Both the position numbers and the translations under genes were made by a program. A DNA stretch of 64,000 nucleotides from Legionella taurinensis (GTDB taxonomy: Bacteria; Pseudomonadota; Gammaproteobacteria; Legionellales; Legionellaceae), in the NCBI RefSeq assembly GCF_900452865.1, contig NZ_UGOZ01000001.1, forward strand, positions 1,612,001 through 1,676,000, given 5' to 3'. The notes beneath the pieces were generated by a model that was not told the origin of the DNA, did not search any database, and was given only the letters and a program-made list of their open reading frames with translations. This document shows, one piece after another, positions 27,308 through 38,684 of the stretch (position 1 is the stretch's first letter; the number at the start of each line of letters is the position of its first letter).

Positions 27308-28417
27308 GGCAGTGAACAGGATACGGTGCGAACTGATGGACATCAAAATACCGAAGCTGGCCAGAAAAGTCACCATGGCCGTTCCGCCATAGCTGACCAG
27401 AGGCAAGGGAATGCCTACCACGGGCAGTATACCGGTGACCATACCAATGTTGACGAAGGCCGATAAAAAGAACGTCATGGCCAGACTGGCGGCCAATAGC
27501 CGGGTAAAGCTGGTCTGGGCCTGACGGGCAATGTACAGGCCGCGCAAAGACACTAGAATAAACAACAGGATTAACAGCATGCTCCCGACAAAACCAAACT
27601 CTTCACCGCTCACGGCAAAAATAAAATCGGTGGCATGCTCCGGTAAAAAATTGAGGTGCGACTGACTCCCGGCCAACCATCCCTTGCCAAACGCACCGCC
27701 CGAACCAATGGCGATTTTCGATTGAATGATATGATAACCTGAGCCAAGCGGATCCTGCTCGGGATTTAACAGGGTGTAAATACGCTGGCGTTGGTAATCA
27801 TGCATCACATGCCACAGCAGGGGAGCTGATAATCCGGCTAAAACCAGGAGTACCAGCAGGATACGGAAGCTGATGCCGGCCATAAAGATAACGCTCAAAC
27901 CCGCGAAGACGACCATAATGGCAGTCCCCAAGTCGGGTTGTTTGGCAATTAACAGCGCGGGAACAAAAATAATAACCGCGGCAATCACCAGGTTTTTAGT
28001 GTCGATGGGGATGGGCTTGCGGTCAAAAAACCAGGCAGCCATCATCGGCACCGCCAGTTTCATGATTTCAGAGGGTTGAAAGCGAAAGACGCCCAAATCC
28101 AGCCACCGTTGCGCGCCTTTGCCGATTTTACCAATCACCATAACCGCCAGCAGCAGGGCCAGACCCACTCCGTAAATCCAGGGTGTCCAGATTTTATATT
28201 TATGGGGAGGAACCATGGCAAAAACCATCATAATCCCGATGGCAAAGGAGAGGCGCATCAGCTGCCTTAACACCATCCCCAGGTTCTGATTGGAGGCGCT
28301 GTAAAGAATCAGCATGCCAAAGGCGATGACCCCCAACAGTAAACCCAGCAAGGGCAAATCAACATGGATGGCCTTACTGGTAAAGCGATAGACGGGGCGG
28401 GCTTGTCGTTGATTCAT
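27299..28417 (-). CDS. rodA: Peptidoglycan glycosyltransferase RodA (MrdB)
   Basis: A 372-residue SEDS-family polytopic membrane protein that polymerises glycan strands during cell elongation. There are about ten transmembrane helices. Signatures are [25 protein letters not shown], the extracellular loop [19 protein letters not shown] with the catalytic Asp region, and the C-terminal [14 protein letters not shown] typical of FtsW/RodA. The start overlaps the mrdA stop by 4 bases (ATGA), the classical mrdA-mrdB arrangement. Confidence 0.96.
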   Translation of the reverse strand: MNQRQARPVYRFTSKAIHVDLPLLGLLLGVIAFGMLILYSASNQNLGMVLRQLMRLSFAIGIMMVFAMVPPHKYKIWTPWIYGVGLALLLAVMVIGKIGKGAQRWLDLGVFRFQPSEIMKLAVPMMAAWFFDRKPIPIDTKNLVIAAVIIFVPALLIAKQPDLGTAIMVVFAGLSVIFMAGISFRILLVLLVLAGLSAPLLWHVMHDYQRQRIYTLLNPEQDPLGSGYHIIQSKIAIGSGGAFGKGWLAGSQSHLNFLPEHATDFIFAVSGEEFGFVGSMLLILLFILVSLRGLYIARQAQTSFTRLLAASLAMTFFLSAFVNIGMVTGILPVVGIPLPLVSYGGTAMVTFLASFGILMSISSHRILFTALS

Positions 28418-30267
28418 GATGGGGATTCGCTCTTCTTCATCTCAAAATAGGCATCCAGGACTTTACGTGCCACGTTGGAGGCCAAAACGTCATTTTCAAC
28501 CATGACTGCAATGGCCACTTCGGGGTTTTCAACCGGCGCAAAGGCAATGAACAGGGAGTGATCGCGTAGATGCTCAGGAATGACCTGGTTACGGCGTTTT
28601 TCATATTGCCGGCCGCCAAAAACCTGTGCGGTTCCTGTTTTGGCGGCGACGGAATAGGGGGGATTGCGGCCAAACCGGTATCCGGTGCCTTCATTACTGG
28701 TGGTCACCGCATGCATGGCATCAATGATAATTTCCCAGTTGGCTTCCTCGTTGAGTTTTACCGTCTTCTCTTTGATGGTTTGGTAGGGGTGCTCTTCGCC
28801 TTTGTCGCTTTGTACGGATTTTAACAGTAAATGAGGCCTGTAACGTTGACCATGCTGACTCATGGTGGCAACCGCGTTGGCCAGTTGCAACGGAGAGGCC
28901 AGCATGAATCCCTGCCCGATGGCGGTAATCAGCGTGTCGCCTGGATACCAGGAAATGCCTTTCGTTCGTCTTTTCCAGGGTGCGCTTGGCAGAATACCCG
29001 GCGCCTCTTCATGCAGGTCGACCTGGGTCATCTGGCCAAAACCAAACTGGCTCAGCATTTTTTCAATTTCAGCAATCCCCAGTTTATGGCCGAGTTGATA
29101 AAAGTAAGTGTCACAGGAGACCGTAATTGCCCGCTTTAAGTTAATCACCCCATGTCCGCCTTTTTTCCAGTCCCGGTAGGCATGGCTTACCCCGGGAAGA
29201 CGGAACCAGCCTGGATCATACACACTGAAACCGGTATCAATAACGCCCTTTTCAAGCCCTGCCAGTCCGACATAGGGTTTGACGGTGGAGGCCGGGGGGT
29301 ATAATCCCCTTACCGCGCGATTGTACAGCGGTCGGTCGTGGGTGTCGGAGAGCTTCTGGTAATCGGCGGATTTAATGCCGTTCACAAACACATTCGGATC
29401 AAAACTCGGTGAACTCACCATGGTTAGGATATCCCCGTGACGCGCGCTCATGACCACCACGGCGCCGCGCTTATCCTTCATGGCTTCATAAGCGACCTTT
29501 TGCAGGCGGATATCCACCGTCAGGTAAAGTTTCTCACCGGAAACCGGGTTTTGTTTGTTTAATACGCGAACGGTGCGGCCGCTGACATCGGTTTCAACCT
29601 GCTGGTAGCCCACCTGGCCATGCAGGATGTTTTCGTAGTATTTTTCAATGCCGGATTTGCCGATAAAGTTGGTGGCGCGATAATTCGTACTGTCGACCTG
29701 TTTAAGTTCCTGAACATTGATACGGCCAACATAGCCGAGAAGGTGCGCTGTTACCTCGCCTAGAGGATAATAGCGCATTAAACGCGCTTTGATGCTGACG
29801 CCGGTGAACTGGTATTGATGGATGGCGAAGGTGGCCACTTCTTCCTGGGTTAATTTTAATTTAATGGGAATAGGGACAAACGAGCGGTTCTGTCTGCGGG
29901 TACGCTTGAAATTAACGACATCTTCGTCGCTTATCGAAGGCAGCAGTTGCCTTAATCGCGCGATGGTACTGTCCATATCGCTTACCCGCTCCGGGATGAT
30001 TTCAAGCACATAAACGGGAATATTTTCGGCAAGGACGACGCCATTTTTATCCAGAATAATCCCTCGCGGCGGGGCGATGGGAATGATGCTCATCTGATTT
30101 TTTAAAGACAGGGTTTCATAACGTTTGAATTCGGCGATCTGCAGATAAGCCAGGCGTATTAACAGAACGGCCGACAACAGGACAACCAAAACCGTGAGTA
30201 TATTCAAACGAATGCGATGGATTCGGATTTCCTGGCGATCATTTTTTACAGGATTATTCAGGCGCAT
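28414..30267 (-). CDS. mrdA: Penicillin-binding protein 2 (MrdA), elongation transpeptidase
   Basis: A 617-residue class B PBP, partner of RodA in the elongasome. It has an N-terminal cytoplasmic tail, one transmembrane anchor (ILTVLVVLLSAVLLIRLAYL), a pedestal domain with PPRGIILDKNG, and a transpeptidase domain with the acyl-serine motif PASTVKP, the SxN-type motif as SCD (VSCDTYF, usual for PBP2) and KTGTAQV. The start at 30267 is chosen over an in-frame TTG at 30276. The rlmH-mrdA spacing is about 60 bases on the same strand, matching the conserved rsfS-rlmH-mrdA-rodA order of gammaproteobacteria. Confidence 0.96.
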   Translation of the reverse strand: MRLNNPVKNDRQEIRIHRIRLNILTVLVVLLSAVLLIRLAYLQIAEFKRYETLSLKNQMSIIPIAPPRGIILDKNGVVLAENIPVYVLEIIPERVSDMDSTIARLRQLLPSISDEDVVNFKRTRRQNRSFVPIPIKLKLTQEEVATFAIHQYQFTGVSIKARLMRYYPLGEVTAHLLGYVGRINVQELKQVDSTNYRATNFIGKSGIEKYYENILHGQVGYQQVETDVSGRTVRVLNKQNPVSGEKLYLTVDIRLQKVAYEAMKDKRGAVVVMSARHGDILTMVSSPSFDPNVFVNGIKSADYQKLSDTHDRPLYNRAVRGLYPPASTVKPYVGLAGLEKGVIDTGFSVYDPGWFRLPGVSHAYRDWKKGGHGVINLKRAITVSCDTYFYQLGHKLGIAEIEKMLSQFGFGQMTQVDLHEEAPGILPSAPWKRRTKGISWYPGDTLITAIGQGFMLASPLQLANAVATMSQHGQRYRPHLLLKSVQSDKGEEHPYQTIKEKTVKLNEEANWEIIIDAMHAVTTSNEGTGYRFGRNPPYSVAAKTGTAQVFGGRQYEKRRNQVIPEHLRDHSLFIAFAPVENPEVAIAVMVENDVLASNVARKVLDAYFEMKKSESPS

Positions 30268-30327
30268 CGTTCGCAACTACTCGGATTAATGGGGTAACAG
30301 CACTGCCATACATGGTAACGGAAAACT

Positions 30328-30798
30328 TCATTTGTGGTAAGGGTGATTGTTATTTATTGCAAAGGCACGATACATGGTTTCAAGCAATAAAATCCGTACC
30401 AGCGGATGCGGCAGCGTTAACCGCGATAAAGACCAGCGCTCCTGACTGAGGGCCAGGGTTGCAGGCGACAAGCCTTCGGGACCGCCAATGATAAAGCAGA
30501 CATGACTGTGGTTTTGCTGAAGCAGGTTCAGTTTAACTGCCAGTCTCTCGCTGTCAAAACTGTCGCCTTCAATAGCCAGGGCGATAACCCGCGCGCCAGG
30601 AGGTATGGCGCCATGGATTAACTGCGCCTCTTTATCCATGATGCGGGCCAAATCACTGGACTTGGTCCGTTTGGTCAGAGGAATCTCGACAAGGGATAAA
30701 CTGACAAACTCCTGAAGCCGTTTGCTGTATTCCTTCGTCGCTTCATTAACCCAGGAAGGCATTTTGCTGCCGCAGGCAATGACGGTCATTTTCAGCAT
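30328..30798 (-). CDS. rlmH: 23S rRNA pseudouridine-1915 N3-methyltransferase (RlmH)
   Basis: A 156-residue SPOUT-class methyltransferase modifying 23S rRNA position 1915 in assembled 70S ribosomes. The family motifs are LAIEGD near residue 75, the SAM-binding trefoil knot with [10 protein letters not shown], and the C-terminal [20 protein letters not shown] ending. The start at 30798 has AAGG upstream; an internal Met three codons later is possible. It is 9 bases from rsfS. Confidence 0.96.
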   Translation of the reverse strand: MLKMTVIACGSKMPSWVNEATKEYSKRLQEFVSLSLVEIPLTKRTKSSDLARIMDKEAQLIHGAIPPGARVIALAIEGDSFDSERLAVKLNLLQQNHSHVCFIIGGPEGLSPATLALSQERWSLSRLTLPHPLVRILLLETMYRAFAINNNHPYHK

Positions 30799-30807
30799 AG
30801 GGAAGCC

Positions 30808-31146
30808 TTAAGCAGTGCTATCCTGCCACAGCCCTTCGAGGTTGTAGAATGCGCGGCTGTCAGGCTGCATGACGTGTAAGATGAAATCGCCAAAATCAAC
30901 CAGGGCCCACTCACCGGCGTCTATGCCGTGCGAGCCGATGGCTGAGAGACCGTCGACCTTCATTTTTTCCATCACCGTCTCGGCAATCGCCTTGACATGG
31001 CGGGATGAGCGGCCGCTGCAAACCACCATGTAATCCGTGATGGCCGTTTGCTGCCTCACATCAAGGACATTAATATCAATGGCCTGCATTTCGTCAAGAA
31101 TATGCAGGAGTTTTTCAAGTTCTGCAGGTTGATTGGCCATAGTCAT
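30808..31146 (-). CDS. rsfS: Ribosomal silencing factor RsfS (YbeB/Iojap)
   Basis: A 112-residue protein that binds ribosomal protein L14 on the 50S subunit and blocks subunit joining when nutrients are short. The start at 31146 (MTMANQPAELEKLL) is preceded by GGAA; the frame extends to 31191 but the extension is hydrophobic and unlike the family. Motifs are LDVRQQTAITDYMVVCSGRSSRHVKAIAE, DAGEWALVDFGDFILHVM and the FYNLEGLW ending. nadD, the usual upstream neighbour, is absent. Confidence 0.94.
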   Translation of the reverse strand: MTMANQPAELEKLLHILDEMQAIDINVLDVRQQTAITDYMVVCSGRSSRHVKAIAETVMEKMKVDGLSAIGSHGIDAGEWALVDFGDFILHVMQPDSRAFYNLEGLWQDSTA

Positions 31147-31220
31147 GAACACTTGTTTCCAAAAGGCGTTGGATAATATCAGTAAAATCAAAAAGTCTCA
31201 AAGAGATTGACGACGATCGA

Positions 31221-32666
31221 CTATTTTTCATGATTATTCCTGGATAACAAATGCTTTATCAGCAGATTAATCATAAAACAAACCAGCGTAGCCGCTGTCA
31301 GAATAAGTAACAGGTGAGTAAAACTGGCTGCATAATGGGTTTTCAATTCAACCATCGAGCGAATGCCGGGATTAATCGCCGTCAAAATGGCCAGTTTACC
31401 GGAGAGGTAACCGCCGATGCCCAGTGAGACAAAAAAGATGCCCATCATGGTACTAACCTTGCGTCGGCTGGCCAAGACCGTGATGGCGGACAGCCCGACT
31501 GGGGAAAGCAGCAATTCAGCAATCGATATCATCAGATAAGCCGGGATAAAATAAAGCGGCGAAAGCAAAGCCTGCGAGGTGCTTTCCCGGCTCACAAAAG
31601 CAATTAAGCCATAAGCCAGCCACATGAACAGCATGGCCAGGAGAAATTTGTTGCCGGTGCGCTTACCGCTTTGCACGCTGCTCAATTGCGGTTTGCTTCG
31701 TGCAAGAAAATAGCCGAAAACCAGCATGCCGATGCTTTGAATACTGACATAATAGGGCGGAGGGAATTGAATCCCAAGAAACGTCGGCTCCACAACCCGG
31801 GCAATGAACAGCGTCAGGGACATGAACATCTGAAAATAAAAGGCCCAGAACATCACCGAGACAATGCATAACAGACCAATCACCAGCGTTTGTCGCCCCT
31901 GTTGCGGAGATTCCCGTTTAACCGTGGTCAAAAGATAAGCCAGCGACAGAACCACAACACCTAAAAAGGCAATGTCAGCAAACCCGGGATAGCATAAAAT
32001 GCAGAACGAGAGCAGCCACAGTAAAAGCATCATGCCCAGGGCATTCATTATTTTTGCAGGATGGTATTCAAAAGGGTGATAATCCTCAATGCGATACCGC
32101 TTGATGCCAAAGGCAAACACAGCAAAAGCGATGATCATGCCAAAGGCGGCGCTGGAAAAGGTAACAGACCAGCCAAAATTGGCGTTTAGATAGCTGGGCA
32201 GGGTGGTGCCGAGGATAATCCCGGTGGTGATGCCCATATAAAACACGGTAAAGCCGCTTTCCCGTTTGGGTGAGTCAACCGGGTATTCATTGCCGAGCAG
32301 GGAAGAAATATTCGGCTTCAACAAACCGGTACCCACCGCAATACCCGCCAGGGCAATCAGCATCGCTGATTGGGACTGGATGAGGGTTAACAGCGTGTAG
32401 CTAAAAAAAAGAAAGACAGCGCCGGACAGCACGGTGTTTTTTTGCCCCAACAAATGATCCGCAATCCAGCCGCCAATGACCGGGGATAAATAGGTCAGGG
32501 CTGTAAAGGAGCCGACTAAGGCGTAGATGTGTTTATCGTGCCATTGGTAATGGCTGGCTAAATAAAGGGCTAACAGTGACTGAACAACATAAAATCCATA
32601 ACGTTCCCACATTTCAGTCGCAAAAAAAACACGCAGGGAGGGAGGGTGTTTGACATTCGTATCCAC
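31221..32666 (-). CDS. POT/PTR-family proton-dependent oligopeptide transporter
   Basis: A 481-residue MFS protein with about 14 transmembrane helices. It carries the POT signature ExxER in helix 1 (FFATEMWERYGFYVVQSLLALYL) and the PTR2 block in helices 2-5 (GGWIADHLLGQKNTVLSGA, FYMGITTGIILG). It imports di- and tripeptides, coupled to protons, across the inner membrane. This fits an organism that lives on amino acids. It lies on the same strand as rsfS with 75 bases between and is divergent from hutU across 161 bases of AT-rich promoter region. Confidence 0.9.
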   Translation of the reverse strand: MDTNVKHPPSLRVFFATEMWERYGFYVVQSLLALYLASHYQWHDKHIYALVGSFTALTYLSPVIGGWIADHLLGQKNTVLSGAVFLFFSYTLLTLIQSQSAMLIALAGIAVGTGLLKPNISSLLGNEYPVDSPKRESGFTVFYMGITTGIILGTTLPSYLNANFGWSVTFSSAAFGMIIAFAVFAFGIKRYRIEDYHPFEYHPAKIMNALGMMLLLWLLSFCILCYPGFADIAFLGVVVLSLAYLLTTVKRESPQQGRQTLVIGLLCIVSVMFWAFYFQMFMSLTLFIARVVEPTFLGIQFPPPYYVSIQSIGMLVFGYFLARSKPQLSSVQSGKRTGNKFLLAMLFMWLAYGLIAFVSRESTSQALLSPLYFIPAYLMISIAELLLSPVGLSAITVLASRRKVSTMMGIFFVSLGIGGYLSGKLAILTAINPGIRSMVELKTHYAASFTHLLLILTAATLVCFMINLLIKHLLSRNNHEK

Positions 32667-32827
32667 GATGACCTTATTTTAGACAAAGATACTTAAATAC
32701 TACCATAGTAAAAAAATAAATTGCAGCGTTATGGCAGGAATAATTCACGGCGGCCCGGCAGTAGTGTAGACTAGCAATGGTAAATGCAAGTGACTGTTTT
32801 TTAGTCGTTCTTTGGATGGAATTAATT

Positions 32828-34513
32828 ATGACTATGACACGCAAGGCCTGCCCCGTCAAAGCGCCTCGGGGAAATGTGCTTCATTCCCGCAACTGGCTTA
32901 CTGAAGCCGCACTCAGAATGCTGATGAATAATCTGGATCCGGACGTGGCTGAAAATCCTGATGAATTAATTGTTTATGGTGGTTTGGGCCGTGCCGCCAG
33001 AAATTGGTCCTGTTTCGACAAGATGGTCGAGGTCTTAAAAGCGCTGGGCGAGGACGAGACCCTGCTGGTGCAATCGGGTAAACCGGTGGGGGTGTTTAAA
33101 ACCCACGCTGATGCCCCCCGTGTCCTTATGGCCAATTCCAACTTAGTCCCCAAATGGGCCACCTGGGAGCATTTTAACGAGCTCGATAAAAAGGGCTTGA
33201 TGATGTATGGGCAAATGACAGCCGGCAGCTGGATTTACATCGGCTCGCAAGGCATCGTTCAGGGTACCTATGAAACCTTCGTTGCGGCGGCCAGGCAACA
33301 TTACCACGGGGATTTAAACGGCCGCTGGATTTTAACGGCAGGATTAGGCGGCATGGGCGGCGCACAACCGCTGGCGGCCACCATGGCCGGAGCCAGTGTA
33401 CTGGCTGTTGAATGTGATGTTTCACGGCTTAAAAAGCGGCTTTCTACCCGCTACCTCGATAAATACACCGACCAGCTGGACGAAGCTTTGCAATGGATTG
33501 AGGCGTCCTGCCGGGATAAAACCCCTTTGTCAGTCGGTTTATTAGGCAATGCTGCTGACATTTATCCTGAACTGCTCAAGCGGGGCCTTAAACCGGCGAT
33601 GGTCACTGATCAAACAAGTGCCCATGATCCCCTGAATGGTTACCTACCGCAGGGATGGACGCTGGAACAGGCGACGGAAATGAGAAAGACAGCGCCTGCG
33701 AAGGTCATTGCTGCGGCTAAAAAATCCATGGCAGTGCAGGTGAATGCCATGCTGGGCTTCAGACAGCAGGGCATCCCGGTCTTTGATTACGGCAACAACA
33801 TCCGGCAAATGGCGTTTGAAGAAGGGGTCGAGGAGGCCTTTGCCATTCCAGGCTTTGTGCCGGCTTACATCCGGCCGCTGTTTTGCGAAGGAATAGGCCC
33901 ATTCCGCTGGGTGGCTTTGTCGGGTGAAGCGAAAGACATTCATGCCACGGATAAGAAAGTCAAGGAATTAATACCAGACAACCCCCATCTCCATCGTTGG
34001 CTTGACATGGCTCATGAAAAAATAGCCTTTCAGGGATTGCCGGCGAGAATCTGCTGGGTGGGATTAAAGGATCGTGCGCGTCTCGCCCTTGCCTTCAATG
34101 ACATGGTCAGGCGTGGGGAGGTGAGTGCCCCCATTGTTATTGGCCGTGACCACCTGGATTCTGGCTCTGTCGCGAGTCCAAACCGCGAAACCGAAGGCAT
34201 GCTGGATGGCAGTGATGCCATTTCAGACTGGCCCCTGCTTAATGCACTGCTCAATTGCGCCAGTGGCGCGACCTGGGTCAGCATTCATCATGGCGGCGGT
34301 GTCGGCATGGGTTTTTCCCAGCATGCGGGCGTGGTTATCGTCGCCGACGGCACTGAAGCAGCGGCACTTCGTCTGCAACGCGTGTTGTTCAATGATCCGG
34401 CGACAGGCGTCATGCGTCATGCGGATGCAGGTTACGATCTAGCCCGTCGTTGCGCGAAAGCCAACCAGTTATGGCTACCGATGATGGATGAGGAGAGCGT
34501 TGCCCATGGCTGA
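32828..34513 (+). CDS. hutU: Urocanate hydratase (HutU)
   Basis: A 561-residue cytosolic enzyme that hydrates urocanate to imidazolone-propionate, the second step of histidine breakdown, using tightly bound NAD+. The start at 32828 ([15 protein letters not shown]) is chosen because the upstream 17 residues of open frame are unlike the family. Signatures are [10 protein letters not shown], the [15 protein letters not shown] block, [14 protein letters not shown] (NAD-binding), [12 protein letters not shown], and [15 protein letters not shown] with the conserved active-site region. It is the first gene of a tightly packed unit and its last 8 bases overlap hutH. Confidence 0.96.
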   Translation: MTMTRKACPVKAPRGNVLHSRNWLTEAALRMLMNNLDPDVAENPDELIVYGGLGRAARNWSCFDKMVEVLKALGEDETLLVQSGKPVGVFKTHADAPRVLMANSNLVPKWATWEHFNELDKKGLMMYGQMTAGSWIYIGSQGIVQGTYETFVAAARQHYHGDLNGRWILTAGLGGMGGAQPLAATMAGASVLAVECDVSRLKKRLSTRYLDKYTDQLDEALQWIEASCRDKTPLSVGLLGNAADIYPELLKRGLKPAMVTDQTSAHDPLNGYLPQGWTLEQATEMRKTAPAKVIAAAKKSMAVQVNAMLGFRQQGIPVFDYGNNIRQMAFEEGVEEAFAIPGFVPAYIRPLFCEGIGPFRWVALSGEAKDIHATDKKVKELIPDNPHLHRWLDMAHEKIAFQGLPARICWVGLKDRARLALAFNDMVRRGEVSAPIVIGRDHLDSGSVASPNRETEGMLDGSDAISDWPLLNALLNCASGATWVSIHHGGGVGMGFSQHAGVVIVADGTEAAALRLQRVLFNDPATGVMRHADAGYDLARRCAKANQLWLPMMDEESVAHG

Positions 34514-36038
34514 TTTTTTTATTTTGAAACCGCGGCAGATGACTCTGACGGATTACCATGATCTGATTGAAAGCGGCCGTCCCTGTAAGCTGGATGATTC
34601 CGCCCTGCCGGGCATCCAGGCTTCACAGGATACTGTCCGGGATATCGTCGATAAAGGCGATACTGTCTACGGCATTAACACCGGTTTCGGTTCTTTGGCT
34701 AATCAGACCATCAGTCAGCCGCATCTTAAGCAGTTGCAGCGCAATATTGTCTTATCCCATGCCTGCGGCACTGGCGAATTGCTGGACGATGAAGTGGTGG
34801 CATTAATGCTCCTGCTTAAAATCAACAGCCTTGCTCAGGGGTATTCCGGTGTCAGGCTTGAGCTGATTGAGGCCCTGATTCGCCTCTACAATCATGGGGT
34901 TTATCCCTGCATTCCAGCCAAAGGGTCGGTGGGGGCTTCCGGCGATCTGGCCCCGCTTGCCCATCTGGCCCTGCCGTTGCTGGGTGAAGGAGAGGTAAGG
35001 CATCAGGGGCGAATCGTGAGCGCAAGGGAAGGACTTCAAATTGCCGGCCTTGAGGTCATGGAACTCGCGCCCAAGGAAGGCCTTGCGCTGCTGAACGGCC
35101 TTCAGGCGTCTACGGCCATAGCAATGCAGGCTCTGAAAGTGGCTGAACGGTTATTCGCTGTGGCGGTTCTTACCGGCAGCCTGTCGGTCGATGCGGCCTG
35201 CGGCAGCGATGTGCCGTTTGATGAACGCATCCATGTCGCCCGTGGTCATGAGGTACAACGTGAAGTTGCCATGCACTACCAGGCGCTGCTGAAGGGCAGT
35301 GCCATTCGCGAGTCGCATCGTGACTGCAAGCGGGTTCAGGATCCTTATTCTCTGCGTTGCCAACCGCAGATTATGGGCGCTGTTCTCCACCAGATACGAT
35401 TTGTTGCCGACACCCTCCTGGTGGAAGCCAATGCCGTTTCAGATAATCCCCTGGTGTTTTCCCGAGAGGGAGACATACTCTCGGGTGGTAATTTCCATGG
35501 CGAAATGATTGCCATGGCCGCCGATAATCTTGCGCTGGCGATAGCGGAAACCGGGGCTAACTCCGAGCGGCGGATTGCCCTGTTAATTGATTCTCATTTC
35601 AGTGGTCTGCCGGCCTTTCTGGTGAAAGAAAGCGGCCTTAATTCAGGCTTCATGATCGCCCACGTGACCGCTGCCGCCTGCGCCAGTGACAACAAAGCGC
35701 TGGCGCATCCTCATTCAGTGGACAGCCTGCCGACATCGGCCAATCAGGAAGATCATGTGTCCATGGCCACGAACGCAGCACGGCGTCTGCAGATGATGAA
35801 TGACAATACCGCAACAATCCTGGCCATTGAGTTGTTGGCAGCCTGTCAGGGATTGGAGTTTCATAAACCGCTCACCACGTCGCCGCCGTTGCAAACAGTG
35901 TATGAAAAAGTAAGGGCCTATGTACCGGCTTACGAACAGGATCGCTATTTTGCTCCGGATATTGCCATCATCAAGGAAAAAATGCTAAGCGGCGAAATCG
36001 GCTCGGATTTAACGCAAAAGGACTGGCTGCAGGGATGA
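34506..36038 (+). CDS. hutH: Histidine ammonia-lyase (HutH)
   Basis: A 510-residue enzyme that removes ammonia from histidine to give urocanate. The start at 34506 ([14 protein letters not shown]) overlaps hutU by 8 bases; an in-frame start at 34488 is inside hutU. The MIO prosthetic group forms autocatalytically from Ala-Ser-Gly, seen in [25 protein letters not shown] (about residue 140). [12 protein letters not shown] near the N-terminus and the [14 protein letters not shown] loop are also present. hutI and hutG are not in this unit, so later steps must be encoded elsewhere or be absent. Confidence 0.97.
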   Translation: MADFFILKPRQMTLTDYHDLIESGRPCKLDDSALPGIQASQDTVRDIVDKGDTVYGINTGFGSLANQTISQPHLKQLQRNIVLSHACGTGELLDDEVVALMLLLKINSLAQGYSGVRLELIEALIRLYNHGVYPCIPAKGSVGASGDLAPLAHLALPLLGEGEVRHQGRIVSAREGLQIAGLEVMELAPKEGLALLNGLQASTAIAMQALKVAERLFAVAVLTGSLSVDAACGSDVPFDERIHVARGHEVQREVAMHYQALLKGSAIRESHRDCKRVQDPYSLRCQPQIMGAVLHQIRFVADTLLVEANAVSDNPLVFSREGDILSGGNFHGEMIAMAADNLALAIAETGANSERRIALLIDSHFSGLPAFLVKESGLNSGFMIAHVTAAACASDNKALAHPHSVDSLPTSANQEDHVSMATNAARRLQMMNDNTATILAIELLAACQGLEFHKPLTTSPPLQTVYEKVRAYVPAYEQDRYFAPDIAIIKEKMLSGEIGSDLTQKDWLQG

Positions 36039-37450
36039 ACATGGTCTTGAATAACCTCTTTATGGAATTAATGCATGAGCATCGAAAGGATCCCTATCCT
36101 TCCGTATCCGAACGGCGCGACATGCTTAAACAACTTAAAACCATGCTGAAGACGCAGGGAACAGCCTTGGCCGCTGCCATCAATTCCGATTATTCTCACC
36201 GCTCGCAAACCGAGTCGCTTTTTCTGGAAATTGCCCCGTCGATTAAAGCCATTGATTATTGCCTGTCGCATTTAAAGGCATGGACTAAAGCACGAAAAAA
36301 ACGGGTCTCCTGGCATTTCTGGCCAGCGAGTGCCTATGTGCTGCCTCAACCGCTGGGGGTCGTGGGGATTATTGTACCCTGGAATTATCCGGTGTACTTA
36401 TCCATTGTTCCCTTAGCCTATGCCTTGGCAGCCGGCAATCGGGTCATGGTGAAAATGTCGGAATTAAGCAGTGAATTAAGCCAAACCTTACAAAAACTCC
36501 TCTCATCGCTACCGACTGTTAAAAAATTTGTCAAAATTATTGACGGCGATGTCGAGGTTGGCCAGGCCTTTTCCAGCCTGCCTTTCGGGCATTTGCTGTT
36601 TACCGGATCAACCCAGGTCGGTAAAGCGGTGATGGCGGCAGCCAGCCAGAACCTCACCCCCGTGACCCTGGAGTTGGGCGGAAAATCACCTGCCATTCTT
36701 TCGCAGGGGATGGATCCCGCTTATTTGCCGCGCTTGTTCATGGGAAAATTGTATAATGCCGGCCAAACCTGCATTGCGCCGGATTACCTGCTGGTGCCTT
36801 CGCGGCTTGAGCAGGCGGTTGAGACGGGGTTTGCTGAGTTTTTAAACCAGCACTACCCTGACTTAATGACCAATGACAATTACACAGGCATCATCTCGCC
36901 TTCCCATAAACAAAGGCTACACGATCTACTGGAGGATGCACGGCAAAAGGGCGCCCGGGTAGTCCAATACGGGGAAGAATCGCACCCTTCTCCAAAAATG
37001 CCGGTGTATTTGATTTTCAATGTCAATACGGCCATGAAAGTCATGAATGAGGAGATTTTTGGTCCCATTTTACCCATTATGACCTACGAAAAAATGGCCG
37101 ATGCCATTTATTTCATCAATTCTTTACCCAATCCGCTTGCCCTTTATTATTTTGGCGACAACAAAGACGAACTGAACCGTTTAGCGTATGGTACCCTGTC
37201 AGGTGCACTCACTGTCAATGACACGCTGATGCACGTTGCCATCGATGATCTACCCTTTGGCGGCGTTGGCCAGAGCGGGTTTGGCCAGTATCACGGCCAG
37301 GAAGGCTTTGATCGCTTTTCACAATTAAAACCGGTTTTTAAAAAGAAAAAAATAGCCACAGCGGCCTGGCTTTATCCGCCCTATGGCAGACTGGTACACT
37401 GGTATCTTCGCTACGTAGCCGGAATCAATTTAGGGAGAAATAATGAATAA
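36035..37450 (+). CDS. Aldehyde dehydrogenase (ALDH superfamily, coniferyl-aldehyde type)
   Basis: A 471-residue NAD(P)-dependent aldehyde dehydrogenase. Motifs are [22 protein letters not shown] (cofactor channel), [12 protein letters not shown], the general-base glutamate in LELGGKSPA, the nucleophilic cysteine in [11 protein letters not shown], and EEIFGPILP. Overall length and the C-terminal [16 protein letters not shown] basic/aromatic tail resemble the membrane-associated or coniferyl-aldehyde class (ALDH3-like). The start overlaps the hutH stop (ATGA), so it is translated in the same message. It is not a known histidine-degradation enzyme; the substrate is unknown. Confidence 0.88.
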   Translation: MNMVLNNLFMELMHEHRKDPYPSVSERRDMLKQLKTMLKTQGTALAAAINSDYSHRSQTESLFLEIAPSIKAIDYCLSHLKAWTKARKKRVSWHFWPASAYVLPQPLGVVGIIVPWNYPVYLSIVPLAYALAAGNRVMVKMSELSSELSQTLQKLLSSLPTVKKFVKIIDGDVEVGQAFSSLPFGHLLFTGSTQVGKAVMAAASQNLTPVTLELGGKSPAILSQGMDPAYLPRLFMGKLYNAGQTCIAPDYLLVPSRLEQAVETGFAEFLNQHYPDLMTNDNYTGIISPSHKQRLHDLLEDARQKGARVVQYGEESHPSPKMPVYLIFNVNTAMKVMNEEIFGPILPIMTYEKMADAIYFINSLPNPLALYYFGDNKDELNRLAYGTLSGALTVNDTLMHVAIDDLPFGGVGQSGFGQYHGQEGFDRFSQLKPVFKKKKIATAAWLYPPYGRLVHWYLRYVAGINLGRNNE

Positions 37451-38249
37451 GGTCCTTTTTATCAGCGGTGCCAGTCGGGGTATCGGCCGTGCAATCGCTC
37501 TGCGCTTTGCACGTGAAAAAGCATGCATTGCCATTGCTGCCAAAACCGATACTCCCCACCCGAAACTGGAAGGCACCATTCACAGTGTCGCTGAGGAAGT
37601 GGAAAAACTGGGGGGGCAGGCCTTGCCGCTGATGGTGGATGTTCGTGATGAGGAGCAGATTGAGGGGGCCATCCAAGAAACCATTGCCCGGTTTGGGAAG
37701 CTTGACGTGCTCATCAATAACGCCAGCGCAATAAGCCTGACCGACACCTTGTCAACGCCAATGAAGCGTTATGATCTGATGCAGGGCGTCAATACCCGGG
37801 CGACGTTTGCCTGTTCAAAAGCGGCTATTCCCTACCTTAAGCAGTCAGACAACCCGCACATCCTCACGCTGTCGCCACCGCTGAGTCTGGACAAAAAATG
37901 GTATGCACCGCACCTCGCTTACACCTTGAGCAAGATGGGTATGAGCCTCTGCACACTGGGACTTGCAGAAGAATTTAAAAGCGCAGGCATCGCAGTGAAT
38001 TCCCTGTGGCCTAAAACTACCATTGCAACCGCCGCCATTGAAGTGAATTTCCCGGAAGCCATCTTCAAAGCCAGCCGTAAACCGGAAATCGTTGCTGATG
38101 CGGCCTACTGGATTCTCAATCAACCCGCGCGTGAAACCACTGGCCATTTTTTTATTGATGAAGACGTCTTGCGTAAGGCTGGTATTCAGGATTTTTCCGT
38201 GTATGCTATTGACCCCAATCAAAAGCCTTACCCTGATTTATTTTTATGA
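37443..38249 (+). CDS. SDR-family oxidoreductase (HSDL2-like)
   Basis: A 268-residue short-chain dehydrogenase. It has the N-terminal NAD(P) motif [25 protein letters not shown], and a catalytic region with AYTLSKMGM (YxxxK). Its arrangement ([53 protein letters not shown]) closely follows the animal HSDL2-type SDRs, a peroxisomal/mitochondrial family also found in bacteria. The substrate is not known; a lipid-related one is suspected. It overlaps the aldehyde dehydrogenase by 8 bases, with AGGGAGAAATA before the ATG, and overlaps rnhA by 4 bases. Confidence 0.85.
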   Translation: MNKVLFISGASRGIGRAIALRFAREKACIAIAAKTDTPHPKLEGTIHSVAEEVEKLGGQALPLMVDVRDEEQIEGAIQETIARFGKLDVLINNASAISLTDTLSTPMKRYDLMQGVNTRATFACSKAAIPYLKQSDNPHILTLSPPLSLDKKWYAPHLAYTLSKMGMSLCTLGLAEEFKSAGIAVNSLWPKTTIATAAIEVNFPEAIFKASRKPEIVADAAYWILNQPARETTGHFFIDEDVLRKAGIQDFSVYAIDPNQKPYPDLFL

Positions 38250-38683
38250 CGGTTGAAATATTTACTGATGGCGCCTGCAAAGGCAACCCAGGCCCTGGTG
38301 GATGGGGTGCTTTGTTGCGTTACAATGGCCAGGAAAAAGCACTTTACGGCGGCGAGGCGCATACCACCAATAACCGCATGGAGTTAACCGCTGCCATTCG
38401 AGCCTTAAGCGCTTTAACGCGCCCCTGTGTGGTTGATTTATACACTGATTCGCAGTACATGCGTCAGGGGATGATGGAGTGGCTACACGGCTGGAAAAAG
38501 AAAGGGTGGCTCAATGCAAAGAAAGAACCGGTTAAAAATGCCGATCTGTGGCAGGAGCTTGACAGGCTCAGCAAAATGCATACTATCCGTTGGCATTGGG
38601 TACGCGGCCATTCGGGGCACCCTGAAAATGAGCGCGCTGATGAACTGGCCAACCTGGCAATCATTGAAATGTTAAAGGGCTGA
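38246..38683 (+). CDS. rnhA: Ribonuclease HI (RnhA)
   Basis: A 145-residue enzyme that degrades RNA in RNA-DNA hybrids. All catalytic acids are visible: the first Asp in [20 protein letters not shown], Glu in [13 protein letters not shown], Asp in [12 protein letters not shown], and the last in [10 protein letters not shown], with the His loop [12 protein letters not shown]. The ATG overlaps the SDR stop by 4 bases. rnhA-dnaQ pairing is conserved among gammaproteobacteria, but usually divergent; here they are in tandem. Confidence 0.97.
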   Translation: MTVEIFTDGACKGNPGPGGWGALLRYNGQEKALYGGEAHTTNNRMELTAAIRALSALTRPCVVDLYTDSQYMRQGMMEWLHGWKKKGWLNAKKEPVKNADLWQELDRLSKMHTIRWHWVRGHSGHPENERADELANLAIIEMLKG

Positions 38684-38684
38684 T